From CAYWFP01 sp964457365 (GTDB lineage Bacteria > Planctomycetota > SZUA-567), in assembly GCA_964457365.1 (NCBI GenBank), contig CAYWFP010000152.1:1-6527 (forward strand): DNA of 6,527 bases. Direction: 5' to 3'. The position numbers and the translations under genes were made by a program. This document shows positions 1 through 6,159 of this stretch, piece by piece. How positions within the stretch are numbered: position 1 is the stretch's first letter; each line of letters begins with the position of its first letter. The notes beneath the pieces were generated by a model. That model did no database searches. It was not told where the DNA came from and was given only the letters and a program-made list of their open reading frames with translations.

Positions 1-1
1 G

Positions 2-109
2 CATTTCGAGAATGTCCGTATCGCGGGTGTATTGGTAGACGATTCCTCTCCGCAACTGAATATCAGTGAATACTTCACGAACGACATTACATTCGGGGGG
101 AAGACATGA
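2..109 (+). CDS. C-terminal end of an upstream protein, possibly a beta-helix glycoside hydrolase (partial)
   Basis: An open frame enters from the left edge and runs 35 codons to a TGA at 107-109. The residues begin HFENVRIAGVLVDD and end EYFTNDITFGGKT. A pattern of F-E-N-(V/F)-R-I-x-G, then a short acidic stretch, then a final N-(D/V)-I-T-F strand is what I recall at the C-terminus of secreted right-handed beta-helix or GH28/GH49-like carbohydrate-active proteins. That family call rests on resemblance only. The stop overlaps the ATG of the next frame in an ATGA arrangement, so the two genes were probably translationally coupled in one operon. The body of the gene lies outside the window. The reading frame is fairly secure; the function is weak. 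Confidence 0.5.
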   Translation, partial: HFENVRIAGVLVDDSSPQLNISEYFTNDITFGGKT

Positions 110-351
110 GCACCGTATCGTATCGCATTGATCGTGAATTGACGGTTGTGAAGGAAGCCGATGTGATCGTGGTCGGCGGTGGGCCCGGCGGCCTGGGTGC
201 CGCCGTCATGGCCGCCCGGGCCAGGAACTATGTCGACTGCACCGGCGACGGCGATCTGGCGGCCTGGGCCGGCTGCGAGTTCCGAATTAACAAGGACAGA
301 CGCCGTGTAAGTGCGCGCTGCCGCTGCGCCCGACCACGGCCACACGCCTGA
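106..351 (+). pseudogene. FAD-dependent oxidoreductase remnant with internal deletion and lost C-terminus
   Basis: The frame starts with an ATG that overlaps the preceding stop (ATGA). Residues 18-36 form a Rossmann FAD-binding element with the GGGPGGLGAA glycine motif preceded by a hydrophobic strand (ADVIVV). Six or seven residues later the protein jumps straight to NYVDCTGDGDLAAWAG. In FAD_oxidored-type proteins (V/I)D(A/C)TGDGD normally lies some 150-200 residues after the glycine motif, so a large central block is missing. The junction is near 215-228 and the frame is preserved. Similarity ends near CEF at about 283. The rest of the frame (from KDRRR) runs into DNA belonging to the recombinase fragment and is read out of frame to the stop. 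Family members are usually above 400 aa and this is 81. A functional enzyme is not possible from this frame. Confidence in the family is high and in the exact junctions moderate. Confidence 0.75.
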
Positions 352-695
352 AGGCAGATATGGAAAGCCTGTCGCCAGATGATTCGGTCTTCGAATTGCC
401 GAAAGGCAGAAAAGGCGCGGAGATGATGAGGCGCGACCTTGCCGGAACGGGCGACCCGGAAACGAATATCGAACCCATCCCCTACCGCGACGCCCAGGGG
501 CGATACGCCGACTTTCACGCCTTGCGCCACAGCTATATCACCAACATCATCCGCGCCGGGGTCTCGCCCAAGGTCGCCCAGACCCTTGCCCGCCACAGCA
601 CCATCACCCTGACCATGGACCGCTACGCCCATATCGCGCTCGAGAGTCAGGTCGACGCGGTGAATCGATTACCCGATGTGCTGGGAGCGGTCTGA
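300..695 (+). pseudogene. Tyrosine recombinase/phage-type integrase, C-terminal catalytic fragment
   Basis: Recognisable sequence begins near LPLRPTTA (318-341), with no in-frame start before the ATG at 360; a TAA in the same frame lies at 288. It carries the second half of the tyrosine-recombinase active site: the H-x-L-R box (HALRH, Arg at 525-527), the ARHS histidine (594-596) and the nucleophilic tyrosine in DRYAH (624-626). The first catalytic arginine, the lysine region and the whole N-terminal DNA-binding domain are missing. Intact members are around 350-400 aa; about 120-130 residues remain. The PYRDAQGRYADFHALRH and LARHSTITLTMDRYAH wording is typical of the planctomycete-style integrases I remember. 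The residues KDRRRVSA, read in the overlapping oxidoreductase frame just upstream, could be more integrase separated by a frameshift near 309-318. This fragment sits directly on the end of the truncated oxidoreductase, as expected of a decayed integration or deletion event. It is not expected to recombine DNA. Confidence 0.85.
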
Positions 696-795
696 GGGTA
701 ACGCAGCAAAACATCTTTCCGGAAAAACCGATTGAGGCCACGCTTGATAGGCCGAGAATCACGACATACAGGGATGCGTGGGCGGGCTGCCACCT

Positions 796-819
796 GTCTC
801 ACACGTTGAACTGTGAGAC
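796..819. promoter_or_regulatory. Perfect 8-bp inverted repeat around the -35 box (candidate operator)
   Basis: GTCTCACA (796-803) and TGTGAGAC (812-819) are perfect inverted copies separated by 8 bp. The spacer contains the -35 hexamer TTGAAC and a smaller odd palindrome, GTTGAAC. The repeat lies upstream of the predicted transcription start, so it should act as DNA, such as a repressor or activator site, and not as an RNA hairpin. No T-run follows, so it is not a terminator for the integrase fragment. The arms resemble CRP half-sites in everted order (TCACA...TGTGA), but the geometry does not match a CRP site. The cognate regulator is unknown. Confidence 0.55.
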
Positions 820-833
820 CAAGACTATATAAT
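806..833 (+). promoter_or_regulatory. Sigma70-type promoter for the asparagine-synthase-like gene
   Basis: TTGAAC (806-811) is separated by 16 bp from a perfect TATAAT (828-833). The -10 sits inside an odd palindrome, CTATATAATATAG (825-837). Transcription would begin near 840, giving a leader of about 45 nt before the ATG at 887, with a GGAG ribosome binding site at 876-879. The -35 matches 4 of 6 consensus positions, the -10 matches all 6, and the spacing is within the normal range. It is the best promoter candidate I see in the window. Confidence 0.65.
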
Positions 834-886
834 ATAGCGCTGTTGTTGAGTGACTTACGATAATCTCTTGCCTGTGGAGTTTTTTG

Positions 887-2716
887 ATGAGCTACGCTCC
901 CCTGCCGGTTAGGCTACAGCATTTCTGCGTCGAATGGCCGGCAACCGAAGATTCACCGGGAGAAGCGTGGAGTTCGCTTCACTCGCGCCCTGTTTATCTT
1001 CTTCAGGAGAATATGCGTTCTCCCCTGTCGCTCGCAAGTGTTGACGGCATCGACGTGTGTCTTATGGGTGACCCCATTCACGGCGAGGCCTTGCGCCCCG
1101 AATTGCTGGCGGAACAACTTGCCGATCACCGCGAAGATGACGCATTTCTGCGAACCATCAATGGAGAATTCTCCGCGATCATCAGCGATACGAACACCAA
1201 CTACGTGCACCTTCTTTCCAGTCGCTTCGGCGTGCCGCCGTTATTCTATTATGCCCAGTCCGACCGTTTACTGGTTTCGTTCTCCTTTCGCGATCTATGG
1301 GATCGCCTGCACTCGCTGGGATGGTTGGAGATCGAGTATAATGCCTTCTATCAGCTGTTGATGTATAAACGTCTCTTCGGCCATCGTACGCATGCCAAAG
1401 ATGCGCGACCGATGCCGACCGCGTCGGTGTTGACATTCAACGGTCAGTCAACGTCGCTGCGTCGCTATTGGAAGCCCGATTTCCGCGCGAAAACAACATC
1501 CAGCTTAACGGCTTGCGCGGATGAACTGCATGCCTCGATCATGGCGAGCGTTCGGCGCAAATCCGCCGATGGCGCGCGACCGTGCCTCTTCCTCAGTGGC
1601 GGCATGGATGCGCGCACCTTTTTGGGTTGCCTGTACCAAGCGGGGAAAGCTCCTCTTTGCGTAACGGTCAACCATGTGGAGAACCGCGAGGCCCGCGTGG
1701 CCCGAACACTGGCGCAGACAGTGGGCGTGCCGCACCGCTTCTTCGCTTTCGAGGAGAGCCATTACGCGCGCGTCTACGAGGCGGCCTTGGACATGGTCGG
1801 GGGCATGCAGCTTCCCATGTTCATGTTTCTCGGCTACGAGGACAAGCTCCGGGATGCTGCCGATGTCATCTTCCACGGACACGGCCTCGATTATTTCTTC
1901 CAGGGCATGTACCTGCCGGCGAAGACCTTGAATCTCTTCGGGCGGCATCTGTATTGGAAGCGTCCCGTCATGCCCGGAACACCCATCGAGGAGTGGTTTC
2001 TCGACAACGTCGGCTACCGCATCGGCGATCAGGCACTGCCGGGGATGATCAAGCCTGGCGAAGAAACGCGGCTGCGTGAGGATCTGCTCGGCGAAGTGCG
2101 CGCCGTTGCGGAACAGGCGCGCGAGCTGGCCGATTCGCCGCTGGATATTCTCGAATACCTGACTTTTTACAATATGGCCCGGCATTACTCGTTCGGCGAT
2201 CACTGGGGCATGCATACGAACCTGCCGCAGCGGACGCTCAGCTTCGACAACGACCTGTACGACCTGTATCGGCGCCTGCCCGCGCGCTACCGCTTCGACG
2301 CGCGGATCCTGCGCACGTGCCTGCAGCGCCATCACCCCGACCTTGCGCGCATCGTCAGTGCCAATACGACCTTCCCCATCATCGCCTCCTCGTTCGAGCG
2401 CATGCTGCGACTGATGGGCCGAAGCATGCAGTACAAGCTCGGGCTGAAGCGCCGCCCCGCGCCAGGCGCGGACAAGTTCGAGCGCATGGGCCTGCCGCTG
2501 CCGCACGTTCTCGCCGGCGAGTTGCGCCCGCGGGTCGAAGCATTGCTCCGATCGGATCGCCTGGAGCAGGTCCCGTGGGTGAATATGGATGCCGTGCGCG
2601 CTTATATCCGGGACTTTCTCGAGAACCCCGTCATCCAGGGCAAGAACGGCCAGTTGCTGATAGCGTTGTTGTCGATCGATCGCCTGCTGTCGGTACTTGA
2701 TGGTAACGGCGAATAG
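887..2716 (+). CDS. Asparagine synthase-related ATP-dependent ligase without the glutaminase cysteine
   Basis: The 609-aa product has the two-domain plan of asparagine synthetase B relatives. Residues about 90-140 resemble the end of a class II glutamine amidotransferase domain (NGEFS at 92-96, RFGVPPLFYY at 113-122). A PP-loop ATP pyrophosphatase follows, with the ATP-binding loop SGGMDAR at 237-243 and a second active-site loop, GHGLD, at 331-335 (compare SGxGxD in the family). The N-terminus is MSYAPL, so the Cys2 nucleophile that cleaves glutamine is absent, and the usual SGGLDS serine is alanine. It is therefore unlikely to be a housekeeping asparagine synthetase. More likely it is one of the asnB-like proteins in polysaccharide or exosortase-type clusters, which would activate a carboxylate with ATP and use another amine or acceptor. 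ATG 887 is chosen over TTG 884 because GGAG at 876-879 lies 7 nt before it and only 4 nt before the TTG. An O-antigen ligase-like gene lies downstream on the same strand, separated by a small module with its own promoter. The substrate is unknown. Confidence 0.88.
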   Translation: MSYAPLPVRLQHFCVEWPATEDSPGEAWSSLHSRPVYLLQENMRSPLSLASVDGIDVCLMGDPIHGEALRPELLAEQLADHREDDAFLRTINGEFSAIISDTNTNYVHLLSSRFGVPPLFYYAQSDRLLVSFSFRDLWDRLHSLGWLEIEYNAFYQLLMYKRLFGHRTHAKDARPMPTASVLTFNGQSTSLRRYWKPDFRAKTTSSLTACADELHASIMASVRRKSADGARPCLFLSGGMDARTFLGCLYQAGKAPLCVTVNHVENREARVARTLAQTVGVPHRFFAFEESHYARVYEAALDMVGGMQLPMFMFLGYEDKLRDAADVIFHGHGLDYFFQGMYLPAKTLNLFGRHLYWKRPVMPGTPIEEWFLDNVGYRIGDQALPGMIKPGEETRLREDLLGEVRAVAEQARELADSPLDILEYLTFYNMARHYSFGDHWGMHTNLPQRTLSFDNDLYDLYRRLPARYRFDARILRTCLQRHHPDLARIVSANTTFPIIASSFERMLRLMGRSMQYKLGLKRRPAPGADKFERMGLPLPHVLAGELRPRVEALLRSDRLEQVPWVNMDAVRAYIRDFLENPVIQGKNGQLLIALLSIDRLLSVLDGNGE

Positions 2717-2741
2717 CCCCTATGGCTTTGCTCGATACCCG

Positions 2742-2769
2742 TTGATTCGCTTGCCGATTCCTTTATACT
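2742..2769 (+). promoter_or_regulatory. Candidate sigma70-type promoter for the 69-aa gene
   Basis: TTGATT (2742-2747) and TATACT (2764-2769) are separated by 16 bp and lie in the gap after the asparagine-synthase-like gene. The predicted start near 2776 leaves a leader of about 30 nt before the ATG at 2808. The -10 differs from consensus at one position and the -35 at two. This suggests the small downstream module is transcribed independently of the gene before it. Confidence 0.5.
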
Positions 2770-2792
2770 GAGCGACGACATGGAAACACAGG

Positions 2793-2804
2793 AAAAGGCC
2801 TTTT
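2793..2804. promoter_or_regulatory. 12-bp palindrome overlapping the ribosome binding site of the 69-aa gene
   Basis: AAAAGGCCTTTT is a perfect 12-bp palindrome placed 3 nt before the start codon at 2808. The purine-rich AGGAAAAGG stretch that should serve as ribosome binding site runs into its left half. It could be a dimeric repressor site, as in self-regulating small antitoxin-like genes, or could limit ribosome access. The position is suggestive, but short palindromes of this kind also occur by chance. Confidence 0.3.
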
Positions 2805-2807
2805 CAC

Positions 2808-3017
2808 ATGCCCCTTCCCGACGAAGACGCACTGCATCCGCAGCAGATCGAGGCGCTTCGGTGCATGAGCTACGCCGAGAAATATGACCTCGCCATGAAG
2901 CTGTACTGGGACGCGCGGGCCGTGACCGCCGCGGGCGTGCGCATGCGGCACTCCGACTGGAACGAAGAACAGGTTCAACAGGAAGTCAAGAGGATCTATC
3001 TCTATGCGACAACGTGA
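2808..3017 (+). CDS. Small conserved-type protein, partner of a nucleotidyltransferase (69 aa)
   Basis: The product is soluble, charged and probably all helical, with no signal peptide or membrane segment. Notable stretches are MSYAEKYDLAMKLYWDARAV (20-39) and HSDWNEEQV (48-56), ending in IYLYATT. I recall this pattern (an LxxEEK-x-RxAxxLYWxAR helix, then HP(D/E)W(S/T)EEQVxxxV, then LYAxT) as a short hypothetical protein encoded just before a nucleotidyltransferase-fold protein in planctomycete-like genomes. No biochemical role is known to me. A toxin-antitoxin or other two-component role is only inferred from the gene pairing. Its stop at 3015-3017 overlaps the start of the following nucleotidyltransferase frame (ATG 3004) by 14 nt, which fits a coupled pair. 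The partner is broken here, so this gene may be an orphan. It has its own promoter candidate and a purine-rich ribosome binding site 5' of the ATG. Confidence 0.75.
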   Translation: MPLPDEDALHPQQIEALRCMSYAEKYDLAMKLYWDARAVTAAGVRMRHSDWNEEQVQQEVKRIYLYATT

Positions 3018-3111
3018 AACATTCCTGCATTTCACCGCGCCGCTGGACCGGGCGGGACTGGTCTACATGGCCACTGATCAGAGTGCGCTGCAATCATCGG
3101 CTGGATCATAA
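3004..3111 (+). pseudogene. Nucleotidyltransferase-fold protein, N-terminal stub of 35 codons
   Basis: This frame is too short for a routine ORF cut-off. It begins with MRQRETFLHFTAPLDRAGL and continues VYMATDQSALQ before a TAA at 3109-3111. The opening matches what I recall of small nucleotidyltransferase-like proteins (E-x-F-L-x-F-x-x-P-L-x-x-A-G-(I/L)-x-Y-M-(V/A)-T-G-S), where the GS motif and a later D-x-D motif build the active site. Here the sequence loses the family pattern immediately after MAT, the GS loop is not present, and the D-x-D region is gone. It overlaps the 69-aa gene by 14 nt, the arrangement expected for the intact pair. About 54 bp later the ligase gene begins, so a deletion or replacement removed nearly all of this gene. 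The family call comes from about 24 residues and is moderate. Confidence 0.5.
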
Positions 3112-3165
3112 GGCCGGCACTTGCTCTTCGCTTCCTTTTTCGACCTGTAACCGGAGTCTCCTTTT

Positions 3166-4749
3166 TTGCCAGACTTGCCGTTGCACGAGAACAACGAGAC
3201 GACAACCTCCTTTGCTTGGCTCGGTATGTCCACCTTATCGCTCGCTTCCTGCCGGAATGCTCTTCGCGACCTTCGCTTCTGGGCCGGTTTTCTGGGCTGG
3301 GGCGGGCTTCTGGGCATCCTGATCACGTCCTTTCTGATCCGCGCGGCGACGCTGAACATGATCGCCGCCGGGATCGGACTGGCGGGGCTGTTGCTGACGC
3401 TATGGCTTGATCCTCGTCCCGTTCTTCCCTGGCGCGGCTTACGGGTGCTCCTGCTTCTCTTCTTCGGGCTCAGCCTGCTGCAGTCACTGCTCCCGCCGGT
3501 CTGGAACGTTCCAGTCGCCAGCGAAACGGTCGAACTCGGCTGGGGCTTTACCGTCCCGAGCTTGATGTTCGACAACCTGGCGGCCTTGCGCGACACTGCC
3601 ATCGCCGCGCTGGCGGCGAGCCTGGCGCTCATGCGGATTCGCACGCGCGGTGCGTTGCTGGCCGTGATCCTTCTCGCCGCCTTGGTGTTGCTTGTAATCT
3701 CGGTCTGGGCGCCGCTGGATCACTGGCTGCGCGGTCACTACACGGCCCATTCCTTCGCCGGCGACGGCGCGACCCTCCGCCTCTGCGGCAGCAAGGGCAA
3801 CGCCGCGCGCTATTCGTCGATCATGTATCTCGGGATGTTCTTCCCGTGGATGGCGCTGCTCTGTCCGGAGTTGCGTGTCGCACGCTTGCCGCGATGGACC
3901 GTGCCGGCAGGATTGCTCGTCGCGCTCCTGGTGCCGTTGCAGTTGACGCTGCGCAAGACCATGCCCTACCACGTCGAGATGGCCGAGATCTACCAGGCAC
4001 CGCCCTGGGCGTTCTGGGCTCTTTACGCGGGCGTGATGTTCGGCGGATGCGCGCTCTGGCTCTGGCTCTGCCGCCGGGCGACCGGCGTCAAGGTCATCGC
4101 TCTCTGCGCGGCGGCGGTTGCGCTTGCCTACGTCAACATCGGCCTGACCCATACACGCCTGACCATCGCGGTGTCGAGCTTGATGATCGGGTTGCTGGTC
4201 CTGATGCATTCCCGGTGGGGCCGGTGGCGCTGGCTTCTTCTCGGCGGCGCCTGCACTCTGCTCGTGCTGACGACGCTGGTCAATCACAAGCGCTTCACCA
4301 AAGCCGAAAGCCTGGGTATCCGAATCTATTATTGGACCGTGACGGCCGAATTCATCCGCGACAATCCATGGTTCGGATGGGGCTACGGCAACCACAACTT
4401 TGACCACCATTATGTCAACGCCTGGCCCCGGCGTTCGCATCACGATCCCGGCTATCCCGAAGACGCACGGCAATGGTTCCGTGCCAAGCATGCGCACAAT
4501 TCCTGGATCGAGATCATTTTCGAGCGCGGCGTTGTCGGCTTGCTCGTCTTTGTAGGCTTGTGGGGCAGTGCGCTGGCCGTCCTTCTGCGAGCACCGAAGC
4601 ACGATTCGCTGCGGCGGGTTGCGCTGGTCGCTGCTCTGGGGGTGGCTGGTCTGCTACTGCACGGCGCGCTGGACCATGTGCTGCAGGGCTCGACCGAGAT
4701 GCTGTACTGGATTATCGCGGGGGTGGGACTGGCGGTGGCGCGCGCTTGA
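3166..4749 (+). CDS. O-antigen ligase/polymerase family membrane protein (Wzy_C-like)
   Basis: The 527-aa product is an inner-membrane protein with roughly ten to twelve hydrophobic segments, for example near residues 38-60, 64-82, 90-108, 160-180, 245-262, 280-300, 305-325, 330-350, 355-372, 455-475 and 485-505. A large periplasmic-type loop at about 375-450 contains WFGWGYGNHNF (402-412) and then HAHNSWIEIIFERGVVG (442-458). G-x-G near an H-x-H-N-x-(W/Y)-(I/L)-E block followed by E-x-G-x-x-G is the hallmark of WaaL/Wzy-type glycan ligases and polymerases, which move undecaprenyl-linked sugars. The arginine in THTRLTI is in the place of the conserved S-x-S-R-x-A arginine. The start is TTG 3166, supported by GGAG at 3153-3156 with 9-nt spacing. 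The alternative ATG 3226 has no visible ribosome binding site and would remove only a soluble leader. The asparagine-synthase-like gene upstream suggests a shared surface-polysaccharide role. The last 38 nt overlap a convergent gene. Whether it acts as ligase or polymerase cannot be told. Confidence 0.85.
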   Translation: MPDLPLHENNETTTSFAWLGMSTLSLASCRNALRDLRFWAGFLGWGGLLGILITSFLIRAATLNMIAAGIGLAGLLLTLWLDPRPVLPWRGLRVLLLLFFGLSLLQSLLPPVWNVPVASETVELGWGFTVPSLMFDNLAALRDTAIAALAASLALMRIRTRGALLAVILLAALVLLVISVWAPLDHWLRGHYTAHSFAGDGATLRLCGSKGNAARYSSIMYLGMFFPWMALLCPELRVARLPRWTVPAGLLVALLVPLQLTLRKTMPYHVEMAEIYQAPPWAFWALYAGVMFGGCALWLWLCRRATGVKVIALCAAAVALAYVNIGLTHTRLTIAVSSLMIGLLVLMHSRWGRWRWLLLGGACTLLVLTTLVNHKRFTKAESLGIRIYYWTVTAEFIRDNPWFGWGYGNHNFDHHYVNAWPRRSHHDPGYPEDARQWFRAKHAHNSWIEIIFERGVVGLLVFVGLWGSALAVLLRAPKHDSLRRVALVAALGVAGLLLHGALDHVLQGSTEMLYWIIAGVGLAVARA

Positions 4750-5104
4750 TCAGCCTGTCGCGCCATAGAGGGTCCTCTTGTTGGATGGCGGTGCGGAGTG
4801 ATTTGTCGCACGTCTGCAGAGCCTTGCCTGCTGATTCGGCTTGCAGATCGGTCATCGCCAAGTCGACTTTGAGGGCAGCCAGAACCGAAGTCCATGCCGG
4901 CAGAACAGCCTCTGCGTTATCATCAAGGCGAATTGCAAATTGTTTTTCGGCAGAAATAGCATCGGGCGACATCGCATCGGTCGCGTTGGCCGTATTTTCA
5001 TGCCGATCAAACAGGTTGCCGTGCCCGGCTTTTCCAGCTGTAACCGATACAACCAGTGCAATCACGCCGCAGAATAAGCCAAGGGTAGCGAGTTTTCGTT
5101 CCAT
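4712..5104 (-). CDS. Small membrane-anchored or secreted hypothetical protein (130 aa)
   Basis: I do not recognise this protein. From the ATG at 5104 it has a positively charged start (MERK), a hydrophobic segment at residues 6-23 (ATLGLFCGVIALVVSVTA), then a polar region and a helical, acidic C-terminal part (LAALKVDLAMTDLQAESAGK). It ends in a proline-rich tail, APPPVPPPR. The N-terminus is a signal peptide or single membrane anchor. The start was chosen over an upstream ATG at 5236 because it is preceded by AGGA about 7 nt away and gives a proper signal-like N-terminus; the longer version would place 44 polar residues in front. The last 12 codons lie opposite the end of the O-antigen ligase-like gene, and the proline-rich tail is the antisense of its AGVGLAVARA end. 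The real gene may originally have ended elsewhere. There is no room for a terminator between the two convergent genes. Confidence 0.6.
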   Translation of the reverse strand: MERKLATLGLFCGVIALVVSVTAGKAGHGNLFDRHENTANATDAMSPDAISAEKQFAIRLDDNAEAVLPAWTSVLAALKVDLAMTDLQAESAGKALQTCDKSLRTAIQQEDPLWRDRLIKRAPPPVPPPR

Positions 5105-5321
5105 GATGACATCCTGTCGAACTTGATAAATTCCCCATCGGAATGTGCAATGCGGGATTGCTTCCAAAAATTGGTCATGCCTCCACTTAGGTTTAGTGTG
5201 TATAGTCGAATTTCTGTTTCGGATTCTCCCGTTCATTGCTTAGTCAAAACCAGGTTGCTCATGGGGCATTGCGACTATCGATGCACTGGAGTATCGCACT
5301 CAGGCTTCACCATCAGGTGTT

Positions 5322-6146
5322 TCAGTCAATTTTCTCGGCGATTGGTGGTCGTTTCTTGCCAGCAATTGCTTGCGCAGCCATTTGCATTATTGTTTCATCC
5401 TTTGTTATGTCTGTCACGCGAAACAAAGCGGCCAAATAAACATCCCGCTGTTGTTGGTCTTGAGCGTTCGCCATCAAAGCAATAAGCCCTTTCACTGAGG
5501 GCGCTGTACCAATTTCTGCAAGAGCAAAAGCCAAAGCAGCCTGCCGCTCACTTCCGTTCTCTGAGCCCAGTAATTTGAGTAGCCATGGAACTGCTTGTGC
5601 ATTCCTTGCGCAAATGAACGCATCCAATATTTCAAACTTATGGGTGATGTCGGCATTTTCGTAGCTCTCCCAGAGGCTTTTGTAATAATCTTCAATCTTA
5701 CTCGGCTCCGTGGGTTTTACGGACAATTTGCTATCAATTTTATACTCGCCTATTCCTGGTAAATTAATATTGCAGATAACTACGTACTCCCCATTAGAAC
5801 AACAAGATGGGCAATATTGATTGAGAACCAATCTCTGAGTGACAACTCCTTCCACAGCCAACGATACTTGTCCCGAACCGCTGATACCGTACTGCTTGTT
5901 CTGAACTCCCTCCGCGACTTTTTTCCCGGCGGCGTCATGTATTAAAAATGTAAATGCCTCTTTTCTGCCCCATCCGAGGTCAAGAACCAAGGGTTTGTTG
6001 CCAGTGTTCTGAAACACGATTTCAACAAAAATGGGCTGTCCTGGGAACGCATTCGGTGGCACAAGATTCATACCTACGTTGAGGTTCTCCGCAGCCAGAA
6101 CCGGCGAACTCATGATCACAATCATGATGAGAGCTCCAAATTTCAT
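5322..6146 (-). CDS. Secreted protein with N-terminal Ig-like domain and C-terminal HEAT-like repeats (274 aa)
   Basis: Residues 1-19 are a signal peptide with a cleavage site after PVLA, so the protein is exported. Residues about 22-140 are beta-rich and look like an immunoglobulin-like or BsuPI-type domain: LVPPNAFPGQPIFVEIVFQNTGN resembles strands A-B, ending in YKIDSKLSV. This domain holds a CPSCC cluster (112-116) and Cys125, possible disulfides or a metal site. Residues about 165-262 are alpha-helical and resemble two to three HEAT/PBS-type repeats (AVPWLLKLLGSENGSERQAA, then ALAEIGTAPSVKGLIALM). Both domains are usually protein-binding; no catalytic motif is visible. The ATG is preceded by a strong AGGAGG with 8-nt spacing. 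The 5' neighbour on the same strand ends only 13 to 36 nt upstream, so the two form an operon. Base composition is more A+T-rich than the polysaccharide genes. The exact function is unknown. Confidence 0.85.
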   Translation of the reverse strand: MKFGALIMIVIMSSPVLAAENLNVGMNLVPPNAFPGQPIFVEIVFQNTGNKPLVLDLGWGRKEAFTFLIHDAAGKKVAEGVQNKQYGISGSGQVSLAVEGVVTQRLVLNQYCPSCCSNGEYVVICNINLPGIGEYKIDSKLSVKPTEPSKIEDYYKSLWESYENADITHKFEILDAFICARNAQAVPWLLKLLGSENGSERQAALAFALAEIGTAPSVKGLIALMANAQDQQQRDVYLAALFRVTDITKDETIMQMAAQAIAGKKRPPIAEKID

Positions 6147-6159
6147 AATCCTATCCTCC

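Noticed and set aside
716..725. TTTCCGGAAA palindrome after the integrase fragment, considered as an attachment core or operator
   Set aside because: A 10-bp palindrome alone, with no second copy in the window and no link to a promoter, is within chance expectation.
1505..2506. Long 333-codon open frame on the minus strand inside the asparagine-synthase-like gene
   Set aside because: It is the antisense shadow of a G+C-rich gene. The product is rich in Arg, His, Gln and Ala with no recognisable motif, while the plus-strand frame has clear family motifs.
3484..4602. Long 372-codon open frame on the minus strand inside the ligase gene
   Set aside because: It is a shadow of the membrane-protein gene: low-complexity, highly charged and with no domain pattern.
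4473..5126. Plus-strand frame of 217 codons crossing the convergent junction
   Set aside because: It has no ribosome binding site and overlaps two better-supported genes. The product is Arg/Ser/Ala-rich with no family features.
5060..5184. Minus-strand ORF starting MTNFWKQSR just after a GGAGG
   Set aside because: The GGAGG is only 1 nt from the ATG, the product is short and unrecognised, and it overlaps the start of the 130-aa gene in another frame.
5286..5319. Small hairpins (GAGT-N5-ACTC and CACC-ATCA-GGTG) after the 274-aa gene stop, tested as a terminator
   Set aside because: Stems are about 4 bp with no following T-run on the minus strand. The 217-bp gap 5105-5321 shows nothing else convincing, and a TATACA near 5200 lacks a matching -35.
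5123..5485. Plus-strand frame over the gap and the end of the 274-aa gene
   Set aside because: No start signal and no family features. It mostly reads antisense to the HEAT-like region.
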